A stretch of 64,000 nt of DNA, from NCBI RefSeq assembly GCF_041434935.1, contig NZ_CP107964.1, forward strand, positions 4,464,001 to 4,528,000. Reading direction: 5' to 3'. This document shows positions 51,772 through 61,349 of this stretch, in pieces. A program made the position numbers and the translations under genes. The stretch's first letter is position 1; each line of letters starts with the position of its first letter. Origin of the DNA: Kitasatospora sp. NBC_00374 (GTDB taxonomy: Bacteria; Actinomycetota; Actinomycetes; Streptomycetales; Streptomycetaceae). The notes beneath the pieces are model-generated. The model was not told the origin of the DNA. It worked only from the letters and a program-made list of their open reading frames with translations, and did no database searches.

Positions 51772-53202
51772 ATGAAGGTCCTCCCGCGACGGCGTGGTGC
51801 CGTCCTCCTCAACTCCGCGCTTGCGGTGGCCCTGTTGGGTGGGGTCGCGCTGGCGTACACCACCCTGGACAGCGGCACCAGTTCGGCCGCGGGCAAGGCC
51901 GGGGCGCGCACCGCGACGGTGGCCAAGGGCACCGTCCTGGCCACCGTGTCCGGTTCCGGCACCCTGGCCTCGCCCTCCGACGCCGGCCTCGACTTCACCA
52001 CCGGCGGCAAGGTGACGTCGATCAAGGTGGCCGTGGGTGACACGGTGAAGGCGGGCGAGGTGCTCGCCACCGTCGACACCACGGCCGCCCAGCAGCAGGT
52101 GAACGCCGCCACCTCGGCGCTCACCACCGCCCAGGCCAACCTGACCAAGGCCGAGGCCGGCGAGACCGTGACGACCACCAAGGAGTTGCCGTCCGCGGGC
52201 TCCTCGGGGTCGGGACGTGCAGGCGGCAGCACCGGCCAGGGCCAGTCCGGCGGTGCCGGCGGGGGCGCGACCCCCGCGCCGCAGACCACCACGGTGACCA
52301 CCACCAAGGTCGACCAGGCCCAGGTGGCCCAGGCCCAGCAGCAGGTCGACGCCGCCGGGACCACCCTGAGCAACGCCAAGGCGGCCCTGGCCGGCACCAC
52401 GCTGACCGCGGCCGGCGACGGCACGGTGGCCTCGATCGGCGCCAAGGTCGGCGACACCGTCTCCGGTACCGGCGCGACCGGCGGCTCGGGCGGCACGGGC
52501 GGGTCCACCGGCAGCTCCACCGGCGGTTCCACCAAGTCGACCGGAAGCACCGGCACCACCCCGAGCGGTTTCATCGTGCTCACCAACCCGACCGGGATGC
52601 AGGTCACCGCGGCCTTCTCCGAGTTGGACTCGCTGAAGCTGAAGAAGGGTCAGGCGGCCACCGTCACGCTGAACGCCCAGTCCGACACCAAGCTCAACGC
52701 GACTGTCCTGTCGGTGAGTTCACTGCCGAACGCGTCCAGCGGCTCGTCCGGCGCGGTCCAGTACGGCGCGACCCTGCAGATCAGCGGCGACACCAGCAAG
52801 CTGCGTACCGGTCTGAGCGCGACGATCTCGGTGGTCACCGGCGAGGCGGACAACGCGCTCTCGGTGCCGACGGCCGCGCTGGCCGGCACCGGTACCAGCC
52901 GGACGGCGACCGTGGTGCACCAGGACGGCGGCACCGAGCGGGTCACGGTGACCGTCGGCGTCGAGGGCGACTCCACCGTGCAGGTGGTGGACGGCCTCGC
53001 CGAGGGTGACCAGGTCGAGCTGACCAGCACCACGGCCGGCACCGGCAACGGGTTCCCGAGCGGCCGCTTCCCCGGCGCCGGCGGCGCCGGCGGGGTGGGC
53101 ACCGGTGCGGTGGGCACCGGCGGCCTCGGCGGCGGCGGTGCGGCGGCCGGTGGTGCGGGAGCCGGCGGCGGTGCCCGGACCGGCGGCGGGGGCCGCGGCT
53201 GA
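51772..53202 (+). CDS. MacA/HlyD-like membrane fusion (efflux adaptor) protein
   Basis: 476 residues from the ATG at 51772. An N-terminal membrane anchor (AVLLNSALAVALLGGVALAY) is followed by the split biotinyl-lipoyl domain (ATVAKGTVLATVSGSGTLAS, KVTSIKVAVGDTVKAGEVLA, then TVASIGAKVGDTVSG). A Gln/Ala/Thr-rich coiled-coil hairpin lies between, with long Gly/Ser/Thr inserts at about residues 140-175 and 235-265. The beta-barrel and membrane-proximal domains follow, and a Gly-rich C-terminal tail of about 40 residues ends the protein. In Gram-positives such adaptors pair with MacB-type ABC transporters. Its stop overlaps the ATPase start (TGATG). Confidence 0.87.
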   Translation: MKVLPRRRGAVLLNSALAVALLGGVALAYTTLDSGTSSAAGKAGARTATVAKGTVLATVSGSGTLASPSDAGLDFTTGGKVTSIKVAVGDTVKAGEVLATVDTTAAQQQVNAATSALTTAQANLTKAEAGETVTTTKELPSAGSSGSGRAGGSTGQGQSGGAGGGATPAPQTTTVTTTKVDQAQVAQAQQQVDAAGTTLSNAKAALAGTTLTAAGDGTVASIGAKVGDTVSGTGATGGSGGTGGSTGSSTGGSTKSTGSTGTTPSGFIVLTNPTGMQVTAAFSELDSLKLKKGQAATVTLNAQSDTKLNATVLSVSSLPNASSGSSGAVQYGATLQISGDTSKLRTGLSATISVVTGEADNALSVPTAALAGTGTSRTATVVHQDGGTERVTVTVGVEGDSTVQVVDGLAEGDQVELTSTTAGTGNGFPSGRFPGAGGAGGVGTGAVGTGGLGGGGAAAGGAGAGGGARTGGGGRG

Positions 53203-53981
53203 TGACCGAGCAGCAGCCCCCGGTGATCCAGATCCGCCGGGTGATCAAGTCGTACGGCCACGGCGACGCCGTCGTGCACGCCCTGCGCGGCCCGTCCGCG
53301 CCGGGCGGCGGCGGGGAGCCGCTGGGCGTCAGCCTCGACATCGAGGAGGGCGACTTCGTCGCGGTGATGGGCAGTTCGGGCTCGGGCAAGTCGACCCTGA
53401 TGAACATCCTCGGCTGCCTCGACGTGCCGACCTCGGGCCGCTACCTGCTGGACGGTATCGACGTCGGCCACCTGGACGAGGGCCAGCTGTCGCTGGTCCG
53501 TAACCGGAAGATCGGATTCGTCTTCCAGTCCTTCAATCTGGTGCCGCGGACCACGGCGCTCGCACAGGTGGAGCTGCCGCTCGCCTACGCGGGCGTGCGC
53601 GCTGCCGAGCGCCGGCGCCGGGCGCTCGCCGCGCTGTCCCTGGTCGGTCTGGCCGACCGGGCCGGGCACAAGCCCAACCAGCTCTCCGGCGGCCAGCAGC
53701 AGCGCGTGGCGGTGGCCCGTGCGCTGGTCACCGCGCCCGCCATGCTGCTGGCCGACGAGCCCACCGGCAACCTGGACAGCCACTCCACCGAGGAGGTGCT
53801 GTCGATCATCGACGGCCTGAACGCCGACGGCCGCACGGTGGTGCTGATCACCCACGAGGACGAGGTCGCCCGGCACGCCAAGCGGGTGATCCGGCTGGTG
53901 GACGGTGCGATCGTCAGCGACGTCCGGCAGGCGAAGGTGGCCGGCCCGCCGCCGGCGCTCGGCGTGGGGGTGGGCGCGTGA
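53202..53981 (+). CDS. MacB-type ABC transporter ATP-binding subunit
   Basis: 259 residues. Walker A is GSSGSGKST from residue 57, the Q-loop GFVFQSFNLVPRTT, the signature LSGGQQQRVAVARAL, Walker B MLLADEPTGNLDS and the switch VLITHEDEVARHA. The FNLVP and EPTGNLD wording is typical of the LolD/MacB/FtsE ATPases. An insertion of about 15 residues (GPSAPGGGGEPLG) lies before the first strand. It energises the FtsX-like permease encoded next. Confidence 0.93.
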   Translation: MTEQQPPVIQIRRVIKSYGHGDAVVHALRGPSAPGGGGEPLGVSLDIEEGDFVAVMGSSGSGKSTLMNILGCLDVPTSGRYLLDGIDVGHLDEGQLSLVRNRKIGFVFQSFNLVPRTTALAQVELPLAYAGVRAAERRRRALAALSLVGLADRAGHKPNQLSGGQQQRVAVARALVTAPAMLLADEPTGNLDSHSTEEVLSIIDGLNADGRTVVLITHEDEVARHAKRVIRLVDGAIVSDVRQAKVAGPPPALGVGVGA

Positions 53982-55180
53982 TGCTCTGGCAGATGCTCCG
54001 GTTCGCGCTCGGCGGCCTGGCGGCCAACAAGGTGCGCTCGGCGCTCACCATGCTCGGGGTGCTGATCGGCGTCGCGTCGGTGATCATCCTGCTGGCGGTC
54101 GGCAACGGTTCCTCGGTCGCCGTCAAGGACTCCATCACCGCGCTCGGCACCAACTCCCTGACGGTGTCCGCCAGCGGTGCCCGGGGCGCCGCCACGGTGG
54201 CCAGGAAGCTCACCGTGGCGGACGCCAAGGCGCTCGCCACGGCCACCGACGCACCGGCGATCAAGTCGGTCGCCCCGGTGGTCACGGCCTCCGCCACCGC
54301 GCTGTACGGCAACATCTCGTACCAGCCGGGCTCGATCGTCGGCACCTACCCGGCGTACTTCGAGACCGCCAACCAGAAGGTCGCGCACGGCGACTACTTC
54401 TCCAACGACGACGTGCTCGGCTCCCGCAAGGTGGCCGTGATCGGCTCGGCCACGGCCAAGCAGCTGTTCGACACCGAGGACCCGGTGGGCAAGCGGATCA
54501 CCGTCGGCTCCACCCCGTTCACCGTGGTCGGGGTGCTGCAGGCCAAGGGCAGCACCGGCTTCAACGACCCGGACGACGTGGTGATCGCCCCGCTGCCGAC
54601 CGTACAGAACGCCTTCACCGGCTTCGGCGCGGTCAACCAGATCCTGGTGCAGGCCGCCTCGGCCGAGCAGACCACCGAGGCGCAGAACGACGTCAGCCGG
54701 ATCCTGCTCGCCGCCCACGCGATCGCCGACCCCGCCAAGGCAGACTTCCGGATCAGCAGCCAGGCCTCGCTGCTGACCGCCCGGGAGAGCACCACCCAGA
54801 CCTTCACCGTGCTGCTCGGCGCGGTGGCCGCGATCTCGCTGCTGGTCGGCGGGATCGGGATCACCAACATCATGCTGGTGACGGTCACCGAGCGGACCAA
54901 GGAGATCGGCATCCGCAAGGCGCTCGGCGCACCCCGGGCGGTCGTCCTCGGCCAGTTCCTGATGGAGTCGACACTGCTGTCGGTGCTCGGCGCCGGCCTC
55001 GGGGTGCTGGCCGGACTGGTCGGCTCGCACTTCAGCATCGTCGGCATCAGGCCGGTGGTGATCCCCGAGTCGGTGCTCGGCGCCTTCGCGATCGCCGTGG
55101 CGATCGGTCTGTTCTTCGGCAGCTACCCGGCCAACCGGGCGGCCCGGCTGCGGCCGATCGACGCCCTGCGTCACGAGTGA
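53978..55180 (+). CDS. MacB-type ABC transporter permease (FtsX-like)
   Basis: 400 residues from the GTG at 53978, overlapping the ATPase stop; ATG 53981 is the alternative. Helix 1 (SALTMLGVLIGVASVIILLA) precedes a 230-residue periplasmic-type MacB_PCD domain. Three C-terminal helices follow, with the FtsX signature EIGIRKALGAPRAVVLGQFL. It works with the adaptor and ATPase in mechanotransmission-type export of peptides, macrolides or envelope components, with no substrate indicated. Confidence 0.92.
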   Translation: MMLWQMLRFALGGLAANKVRSALTMLGVLIGVASVIILLAVGNGSSVAVKDSITALGTNSLTVSASGARGAATVARKLTVADAKALATATDAPAIKSVAPVVTASATALYGNISYQPGSIVGTYPAYFETANQKVAHGDYFSNDDVLGSRKVAVIGSATAKQLFDTEDPVGKRITVGSTPFTVVGVLQAKGSTGFNDPDDVVIAPLPTVQNAFTGFGAVNQILVQAASAEQTTEAQNDVSRILLAAHAIADPAKADFRISSQASLLTARESTTQTFTVLLGAVAAISLLVGGIGITNIMLVTVTERTKEIGIRKALGAPRAVVLGQFLMESTLLSVLGAGLGVLAGLVGSHFSIVGIRPVVIPESVLGAFAIAVAIGLFFGSYPANRAARLRPIDALRHE

Positions 55181-55212
55181 ACCACCAGACGGATCAGGAG
55201 AGTTGACCCAGC

Positions 55213-55845
55213 ATGTCCAGTGAGAACGAAACCCCGACCGAGCTGCTGGCCACCGCGCCGGACGCCCGCGACGTCACCGCCGAGCTGGCCGCTCCGCCCC
55301 GTCGCAAGCTGCCCTGGCCGACCCTGGCCCTGGCCGGCTGCGTGATAGCCACGCTGTCCTTCGCCGGCGGCGTCTGGTACCAGAAGGACAACGGCCCGGT
55401 CGGCTCCGGCCAGCGCGCGGCCGCCGGCGGGCAGGGGCAGAACGGCCAGTACGGCGGCCGTCGCGGCGGCGGTCAGGGCCAGAACGGCCAGAACCCGGGT
55501 CAGGGCGGCCAGAACGGTCAGGGTGGTCAGAACGGCCAGGGCGCGGGCTTCACCCGGGGCACCGTCAAGCAGGTGGACGGCACCACGGTCTACCTGACCG
55601 ACACGGCCGGCAACACCGTCAAGGTCACCACCGGCGACACCACCAAGGTCACGGTCAACAAGGAGGGCAAGGTCGCGGACCTCCAGCCCGGCCAGACCGT
55701 CACCGTGGTCGGCAGCAGGGCGGCCGACGGCGGCTTCACCGCCACCCAGCTCACCGAGGGCGCGGCCGGCGGCTTCCCGGGCGGCTTCGGCGGCCGCGGC
55801 GGCACCGGCACCGGCACGGGGGCCGGGGCGGGCAACGGCAACTGA
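55213..55845 (+). CDS. Membrane-anchored extracytoplasmic protein with Gly/Gln/Asn-rich linker (DUF5666-like)
   Basis: 210 residues, ATG at 55213 with AGGAGAG upstream. A cytoplasmic N terminus is followed by one membrane helix (WPTLALAGCVIATLSFAGGV), a 45-residue GQNGQ-repeat linker, and a small beta domain (TRGTVKQVDGTTVYLTDTAG, TVKVTTGDTTKVTVN, LQPGQTVTVVGSRAADGGFT) like DUF5666/OB modules. A Gly/Thr-rich tail ends it. It follows the permease by 32 bases and probably belongs to the efflux operon, perhaps as an extracellular partner or sensor. Confidence 0.72.
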   Translation: MSSENETPTELLATAPDARDVTAELAAPPRRKLPWPTLALAGCVIATLSFAGGVWYQKDNGPVGSGQRAAAGGQGQNGQYGGRRGGGQGQNGQNPGQGGQNGQGGQNGQGAGFTRGTVKQVDGTTVYLTDTAGNTVKVTTGDTTKVTVNKEGKVADLQPGQTVTVVGSRAADGGFTATQLTEGAAGGFPGGFGGRGGTGTGTGAGAGNGN

Positions 55846-55953
55846 GCCCGAGGCGCGGCGCCGGATGGTGCTCCCGGGCGCTCCCGGCCGCTCCCGGGCC
55901 TGCTGCGCCGCCGCGAGCCGCGCCGCGAAGTTGGCCAGAACGGTTCCCGCGGA

Positions 55954-55977
55954 GGTTTAATCCAACCTTCATCAACC
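55954..55977 (+). promoter_or_regulatory. Direct repeats, candidate response-regulator site
   Basis: TTAATCCAACC (55957-55967) and TTCATCAACC (55968-55977) are adjacent similar half-sites. They lie immediately upstream of a TAGCCT box at 55983-55988, the position of an OmpR-family activator. Autoregulation of the two-component operon would fit. Confidence 0.45.
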
Positions 55978-56041
55978 GCGCATAGCCTCCCCGGGCTATC
56001 GTCCGATGAGCAACCATCGACAGACCGGGAGGCGGATCACC

Positions 56042-56809
56042 GTGTCAGGGACAGCACAGCCGGCCGGCGGCCCGGTCGCGGGCAGTACCTCGGGCGAGGC
56101 GTTTCTGCTGGTCGTGGACGACGAGCCGAACATCCGGGAGCTGCTCTCGGCCTCGCTGCGGTTCTCCGGATTCCGGGTCGCCTCCGCCGCCACCGGTGAG
56201 GAGGCGATCGCCGCCGTCGCCGCCGAGCGCCCCGATCTGGTGGTGCTCGACGTGATGCTGCCCGACCTGGACGGCTTCGCGGTCGTCCAGCGGCTGCGGG
56301 AGCAGACCCAGTGGCCGCAGGGCGGCGAGCACGTCCCGGTGCTGTTCCTGACGGCCAAGGACGGCACCGGCGACAAGGTGCAGGGCCTGGCGGTCGGCGC
56401 GGACGACTACGTCACCAAGCCGTTCAGCCTGGAGGAGCTGATCGCCCGGATCCGGGCGATCCTGCGCCGGGCCGGCGGCCCGGCCGAGGACGGCCGGCTG
56501 GTGGTCTCCGACCTCACCCTCGACCCGCTGGCGCACGAGGTGACCAGGGCCGGCGTGCCGGTCTCGCTCTCCCCGACCGAGTTCAAGCTGCTGCACTACC
56601 TGATGGCCAACGTCGGCCGGGTGGTCTCCAAGGCGCAGATCCTCGACCACGTCTGGGCGTACGACTTCGGCGGCGACCTCTCCATCGTCGAGTCGTACAT
56701 CTCCTACCTGCGCCGCAAGCTCGACTCCGGCACCGCCGCGCACGGGCCCAAGCTGATCCACACCGTGCGCGGCATCGGCTACGCCCTGCGCCGCCCGCCC
56801 CAGGGCTGA
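56042..56809 (+). CDS. OmpR/PhoB family response regulator
   Basis: 255 residues from the GTG at 56042, chosen for GGAGG at 56028-56032; ATG 56006 has no ribosome site. The receiver domain has the acidic pair VVDDEPNIREL, the phosphorylated D70 in VVLDVMLPDLDG, FLTAKDG and the conserved Lys in DDYVTKPFSLEELIAR. The winged helix is LSPTEFKLLHYLMANVGRVV, then DFGGDLSIVESYISYLRRKL and IHTVRGIGYALR. It is followed seven bases later by its kinase. The likely targets are the operon itself and the efflux genes just upstream. Confidence 0.94.
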   Translation: MSGTAQPAGGPVAGSTSGEAFLLVVDDEPNIRELLSASLRFSGFRVASAATGEEAIAAVAAERPDLVVLDVMLPDLDGFAVVQRLREQTQWPQGGEHVPVLFLTAKDGTGDKVQGLAVGADDYVTKPFSLEELIARIRAILRRAGGPAEDGRLVVSDLTLDPLAHEVTRAGVPVSLSPTEFKLLHYLMANVGRVVSKAQILDHVWAYDFGGDLSIVESYISYLRRKLDSGTAAHGPKLIHTVRGIGYALRRPPQG

Positions 56810-56816
56810 CGGCGGC

Positions 56817-58391
56817 GTGCGCGTCGTCGCCCGGCTCTCGCTCCGCGCCCGGCTGCTGGTGCTGGCCCTGCTGCTGGTCACCACCGGGCTGGTGGTGAGC
56901 GACACCCTGGTCCTCGGGGCGGTCAAGGTCCAGTTGGTGGACCGGGCCGACCAGCAGCTGGAACGGTTCGCCCAGCCGCTCACCCGCCGGTCCCTGGGCC
57001 GGGCGAACGGCCCGCTGAGCGGACCCCTGAGCGGTCCGCTCGGTTCGCCGACGGGCCCCCGGTCCGGGCCCAGGCTCGGGCAGGGCGACGGTTCCGGGGC
57101 CGGCGGCCGGCGCCCGGGGCCGTTCCTGCCGAGCCAGTACGTGGTCCAGTACCTCGGCGCGGACGGCGCGGTGCAGGAGGTCTTCCGGCAGCCGATCGAC
57201 GACTCCGACCCGCTCCCGAAGGTCGCCCGGCTGACCCCGGCGGCGATCTCGGCCCACGGGGGCGAGAGCTTCACGGTGCCGGGGGCGCAGGGCGCGGGCA
57301 GCTGGCGGGTGCTGGTCCTGCCGCTGCAGCGTGCCACGGCCGGCGGGAGCAGTGCGGCGGGTGGCGGCGCCGTGGCCGACAGCGCCGAGCTCGCCGCCCC
57401 CGGCTATCTGCTGGTCGCCGTCTCGCTGGACGACGTGGACGCGGTGCTGGCCCGTCTGCGGGCCACCTTCCTGACCATCGGCGGCGCGGTCCTGCTGGGG
57501 ATCGCCGGGCTCGGCGCGTTCGCCGTCCGGGCCGGGCTGCGGCCGTTGCGGCAGATCGAGCGCGGCGCCCAGCGGATCGCCGCCGGCGAACTCTCGCACC
57601 GGATGCCCGACCTCGGGCAGCGGACCGAGGTCGGGCGGCTGTCGGCCGCGCTGAACGGCATGCTCAGCCAGATCGAGGCCGCGTTCTCCGCGCAGGCCGC
57701 CTCCGAGTCCCGGATGCGGCGCTTCGTGGCGGACGCCTCGCACGAGCTGCGGACCCCGTTGGCCGGCATCCGGGGCTTCGCCGAACTGCACCGGATGGGC
57801 GCCCTCCAGGACGTGGACCGGGCGATGGACCGGATCGAGAGCGAGGCGATCCGGCTGGGCGGCCTGGTCGAGGACCTGCTCACGCTGGCCCGCCTCGACG
57901 AGGAACGGCCGCTCGACCTCGCGCCGATGGACCTGCGGACCCTGGCCGCCGACGCGCTGCACGACCTGACGGCGCTCGATCCGAGCCGCCCGGTCGCGCT
58001 CACCGGCCCGGACGGCGCCGGCGCCCCGCAGCCCGCACCGGTGCTCGGCGACGAGGCCAGGCTCCGCCAGGTGGTCACCAACCTGGTCGGCAACGCGGTG
58101 CGGCACACCCCGCCCGGCACCGCCGTGCGGATCGGTGTCGGGACCGCCGACGGCCGGTGCCTGCTGGAGGTCGCCGACCAGGGACCGGGGCTGACGGAGG
58201 GTCAGGCGGCGCAGGTGTTCGAACGGTTCTACCGGGTCGACGCCTCCCGCAGCCGCCACGAGGGCGGCGGTGCCGGGCTCGGCCTCGCCATCGCCTCGGC
58301 CCTGGTGCACGCGCACGGCGGCGCCCTCACCCTCGACTCGGCGCCCGGCCGGGGCGCGTCCTTCCGCGTGCAGCTCCCGCACCAGCGCTGA
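56817..58391 (+). CDS. Sensor histidine kinase
   Basis: 524 residues from the GTG at 56817. Helix 1 (LRARLLVLALLLVTTGLVVS) and helix 2 (FLTIGGAVLLGIAGLGAFAV, near residue 220) enclose a sensor loop with a short GPLSGPLSGPLG repeat and a Gly-rich stretch. HAMP follows (RPLRQIERGAQRIAAGELSH), then the H-box ADASHELRTPLAGIRGF with H309, and the ATPase N, G1 and G2 boxes (NLVGNAVRHT, VADQGPGL, GGGAGLGLAIASA). It should autophosphorylate and signal to the preceding OmpR-type regulator in response to an envelope cue. Confidence 0.94.
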   Translation: MRVVARLSLRARLLVLALLLVTTGLVVSDTLVLGAVKVQLVDRADQQLERFAQPLTRRSLGRANGPLSGPLSGPLGSPTGPRSGPRLGQGDGSGAGGRRPGPFLPSQYVVQYLGADGAVQEVFRQPIDDSDPLPKVARLTPAAISAHGGESFTVPGAQGAGSWRVLVLPLQRATAGGSSAAGGGAVADSAELAAPGYLLVAVSLDDVDAVLARLRATFLTIGGAVLLGIAGLGAFAVRAGLRPLRQIERGAQRIAAGELSHRMPDLGQRTEVGRLSAALNGMLSQIEAAFSAQAASESRMRRFVADASHELRTPLAGIRGFAELHRMGALQDVDRAMDRIESEAIRLGGLVEDLLTLARLDEERPLDLAPMDLRTLAADALHDLTALDPSRPVALTGPDGAGAPQPAPVLGDEARLRQVVTNLVGNAVRHTPPGTAVRIGVGTADGRCLLEVADQGPGLTEGQAAQVFERFYRVDASRSRHEGGGAGLGLAIASALVHAHGGALTLDSAPGRGASFRVQLPHQR

Positions 58392-58431
58392 CGACATACC
58401 ACCGGGCGCCCGCGCCGGTCGCCGGCGGTCG

Positions 58432-58459
58432 GCCACCCGGCACCTGCCGCCGGTGGCCG
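58432..58459 (+). terminator. GC hairpin after the histidine kinase gene
   Basis: GGCCACCCGGC (58432-58442) can pair with 58447-58459 with a 2-base bulge. It is a plausible terminator separating the two-component operon from cydA. Confidence 0.45.
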
Positions 58460-58644
58460 GGGCGCTCGGCGCGGAGGCGCGGCGCGGGCGCTGTCAAGGT
58501 GCAGAACGGCAGAGGGCGCCGACCCGTGTCCCGTCCGCGGCCGGTTGCCGGGCCCCCGGCTTGGTCGGATCATCTGCTTGACCGGTGCGGTCGTCGAATA
58601 CCCACCCCCCTGTTCGAGCGCGGATAAGCATGTTGGATACTGAG

Positions 58645-58670
58645 CTTGTGAACGTGTTCACTTTCACAAG
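58645..58670 (+). promoter_or_regulatory. Rex operator of the cydABCD operon
   Basis: TTGTGAACGTGTTCACTT (58646-58663) closely matches the Rex consensus TTGTGAnnnnnnTTCACAA. The outer CTTGTGA and TCACAAG (58645-58651 and 58664-58670) form a longer inverted repeat over it. A GATACT box at 58636-58641 lies just upstream, so bound Rex would block transcription when NADH/NAD is low. Rex control of cydA is established in Streptomyces. Confidence 0.85.
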
Positions 58671-58767
58671 CGGGCAAGCTTGGCATGGCTCGTAGTGGTT
58701 ACGTGCTAGTCATGCCTTTCGTCCGGTTTGTGGCAGATCAGGGCAGGCCGAGCAGAGAGAGGGCGCA

Positions 58768-60309
58768 GTGGAGCTAGCAATCGCTCACGAAACCATCGCG
58801 CGATGGCAGTTCGGAATCACCACCGTCTATCACTTCCTCTTCGTCCCGCTGACGATCAGCCTGTCCGCGATCGTGGCCGGGCTGCAGACCGCCTGGGTGC
58901 GGACGGGCAAGGAGAAGTACTTCCACGCCACCAAGTTCTGGGGCAAGCTCTTCCTGATCAACATCGCGATGGGCGTGGTCACCGGCATCGTGCAGGAGTT
59001 CCAGTTCGGCATGAACTGGTCCGACTACTCGCGCTTCGTCGGTGACGTCTTCGGTGCGCCGCTCGCGATGGAGGCGCTGATCGCCTTCTTCTTCGAGTCC
59101 ACCTTCATCGGCCTGTGGATCTTCGGCTGGGAGCGGCTGCCGAAGAAGATCCACTGCGCCTGCATCTGGATGGTCGCGATCGGCACCGTCCTGTCCGGCT
59201 ACTTCATCCTGGCCGCCAACTCCTGGATGCAGCACCCGGTCGGGTACCGGATCGACCAGGCCACCGGCAAGGCCCAGCTCACCGACATCGGCCGGGTGCT
59301 GTTCCAGAACACCACCCTGGTCCAGGTCTTCCACACCCTCACCGCGGCCTTCCTGACCGGCGCCGCGTTCATGGTCGGCATCTCCTCGTACCACCTGTGG
59401 AGGGCCAAGCGCGGGAAGGAGACCGACCGTCGCAGGACCGCCGCCATGCGCACCTCGCTGCGGGTCGCCCTGGTGATCGCGGTGCTGGGCGGTCTGGGGA
59501 CGGCGGTCAGCGGCGACTCCCTGGCCAAGGTCATGTTCGAGCAGCAGCCGATGAAGATGGCCGCCGCCGAGGCGCTCTGGGACACCCGGGACCCGGCGCC
59601 GTTCTCGATCTTCGCGGTCGGGAACGTCAACGAGGGCCACAACTCGGTCGAGCTGGAGATCCCCGGGATACTGTCCTTCCTGGCCAACAGCGACTTCAGC
59701 TCTCCCGTCCCCGGCATCAACGACACCGCCGCCGCGGAGGCCGCCCGGTACGGCGGGCAGCCCAGCGACTACATCCCGAACATCTTCGTCACCTACTGGG
59801 GCTTCCGCCTCATGATCGGTTTCGGGATGACCTCCTTCACGGCCGCCCTGATCGGCCTGTGGACCACCCGGCGGAAGTTCTGGCTGGCGCCCGAACACCG
59901 CACCGGCGAGGACGAGCCGCCGAAGCTGATGCTCACCAGGAACCGCGAGTTCAGCCCGTTCCTGACCAGGTGGAGCTGGCGGATCGGCATCCTCACCATG
60001 GGCTTCCCGCTGATCGCCAACAGCTTCGGCTGGATCTTCACCGAGATGGGCCGTCAGCCCTGGGTGGTCTTCGGCCTGATGCGCACCTCCGACGCGGTCT
60101 CCCCCAACGTCTCCGTCGGCCTGCAGATCGGCGCCCTCACCACCTTCACCCTGCTCTACGCGGTCCTCGCGGTGATCGAGGTCCGGCTGCTGGTCAAGTA
60201 CGCCAAGGCCGGGCCGGTCACCTCCGAGCGGCCGCCGGCGAAGGACCCGACCCTGCGCGGCCCGTCCTCGGACGAGGACGCCGACAAGCCCCTCGCCTTC
60301 GCGTACTGA
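58768..60309 (+). CDS. cydA: Cytochrome bd ubiquinol/menaquinol oxidase subunit I
   Basis: 513 residues from the GTG at 58768, with AGAGGG upstream. Nine-helix CydA features are the haem ligand His in VYHFLFVPLTIS, the FFFESTFIGLWIFGWERLPK segment and the GWIFTEMGRQPW motif at the quinol site; the Q-loop is of the short type. The subunit carries haems b558, b595 and d and reduces O2 with quinol electrons at low oxygen. It is first in the cydA-cydB-cydCD operon under a Rex operator. Confidence 0.97.
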   Translation: MELAIAHETIARWQFGITTVYHFLFVPLTISLSAIVAGLQTAWVRTGKEKYFHATKFWGKLFLINIAMGVVTGIVQEFQFGMNWSDYSRFVGDVFGAPLAMEALIAFFFESTFIGLWIFGWERLPKKIHCACIWMVAIGTVLSGYFILAANSWMQHPVGYRIDQATGKAQLTDIGRVLFQNTTLVQVFHTLTAAFLTGAAFMVGISSYHLWRAKRGKETDRRRTAAMRTSLRVALVIAVLGGLGTAVSGDSLAKVMFEQQPMKMAAAEALWDTRDPAPFSIFAVGNVNEGHNSVELEIPGILSFLANSDFSSPVPGINDTAAAEAARYGGQPSDYIPNIFVTYWGFRLMIGFGMTSFTAALIGLWTTRRKFWLAPEHRTGEDEPPKLMLTRNREFSPFLTRWSWRIGILTMGFPLIANSFGWIFTEMGRQPWVVFGLMRTSDAVSPNVSVGLQIGALTTFTLLYAVLAVIEVRLLVKYAKAGPVTSERPPAKDPTLRGPSSDEDADKPLAFAY

Positions 60310-60322
60310 GGACGGAACGAGC

Positions 60323-61336
<1,014 letters not shown>

Positions 61337-61349
61337 GAAGGCGGAACCG

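Larger units (their letters stand above)
58392..58767. other. 376-base spacer before cydA
   Basis: Its first part holds a GC hairpin after the kinase gene, its last 150 bases the Rex-controlled cyd promoter. No gene was seen. Confidence 0.6.
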
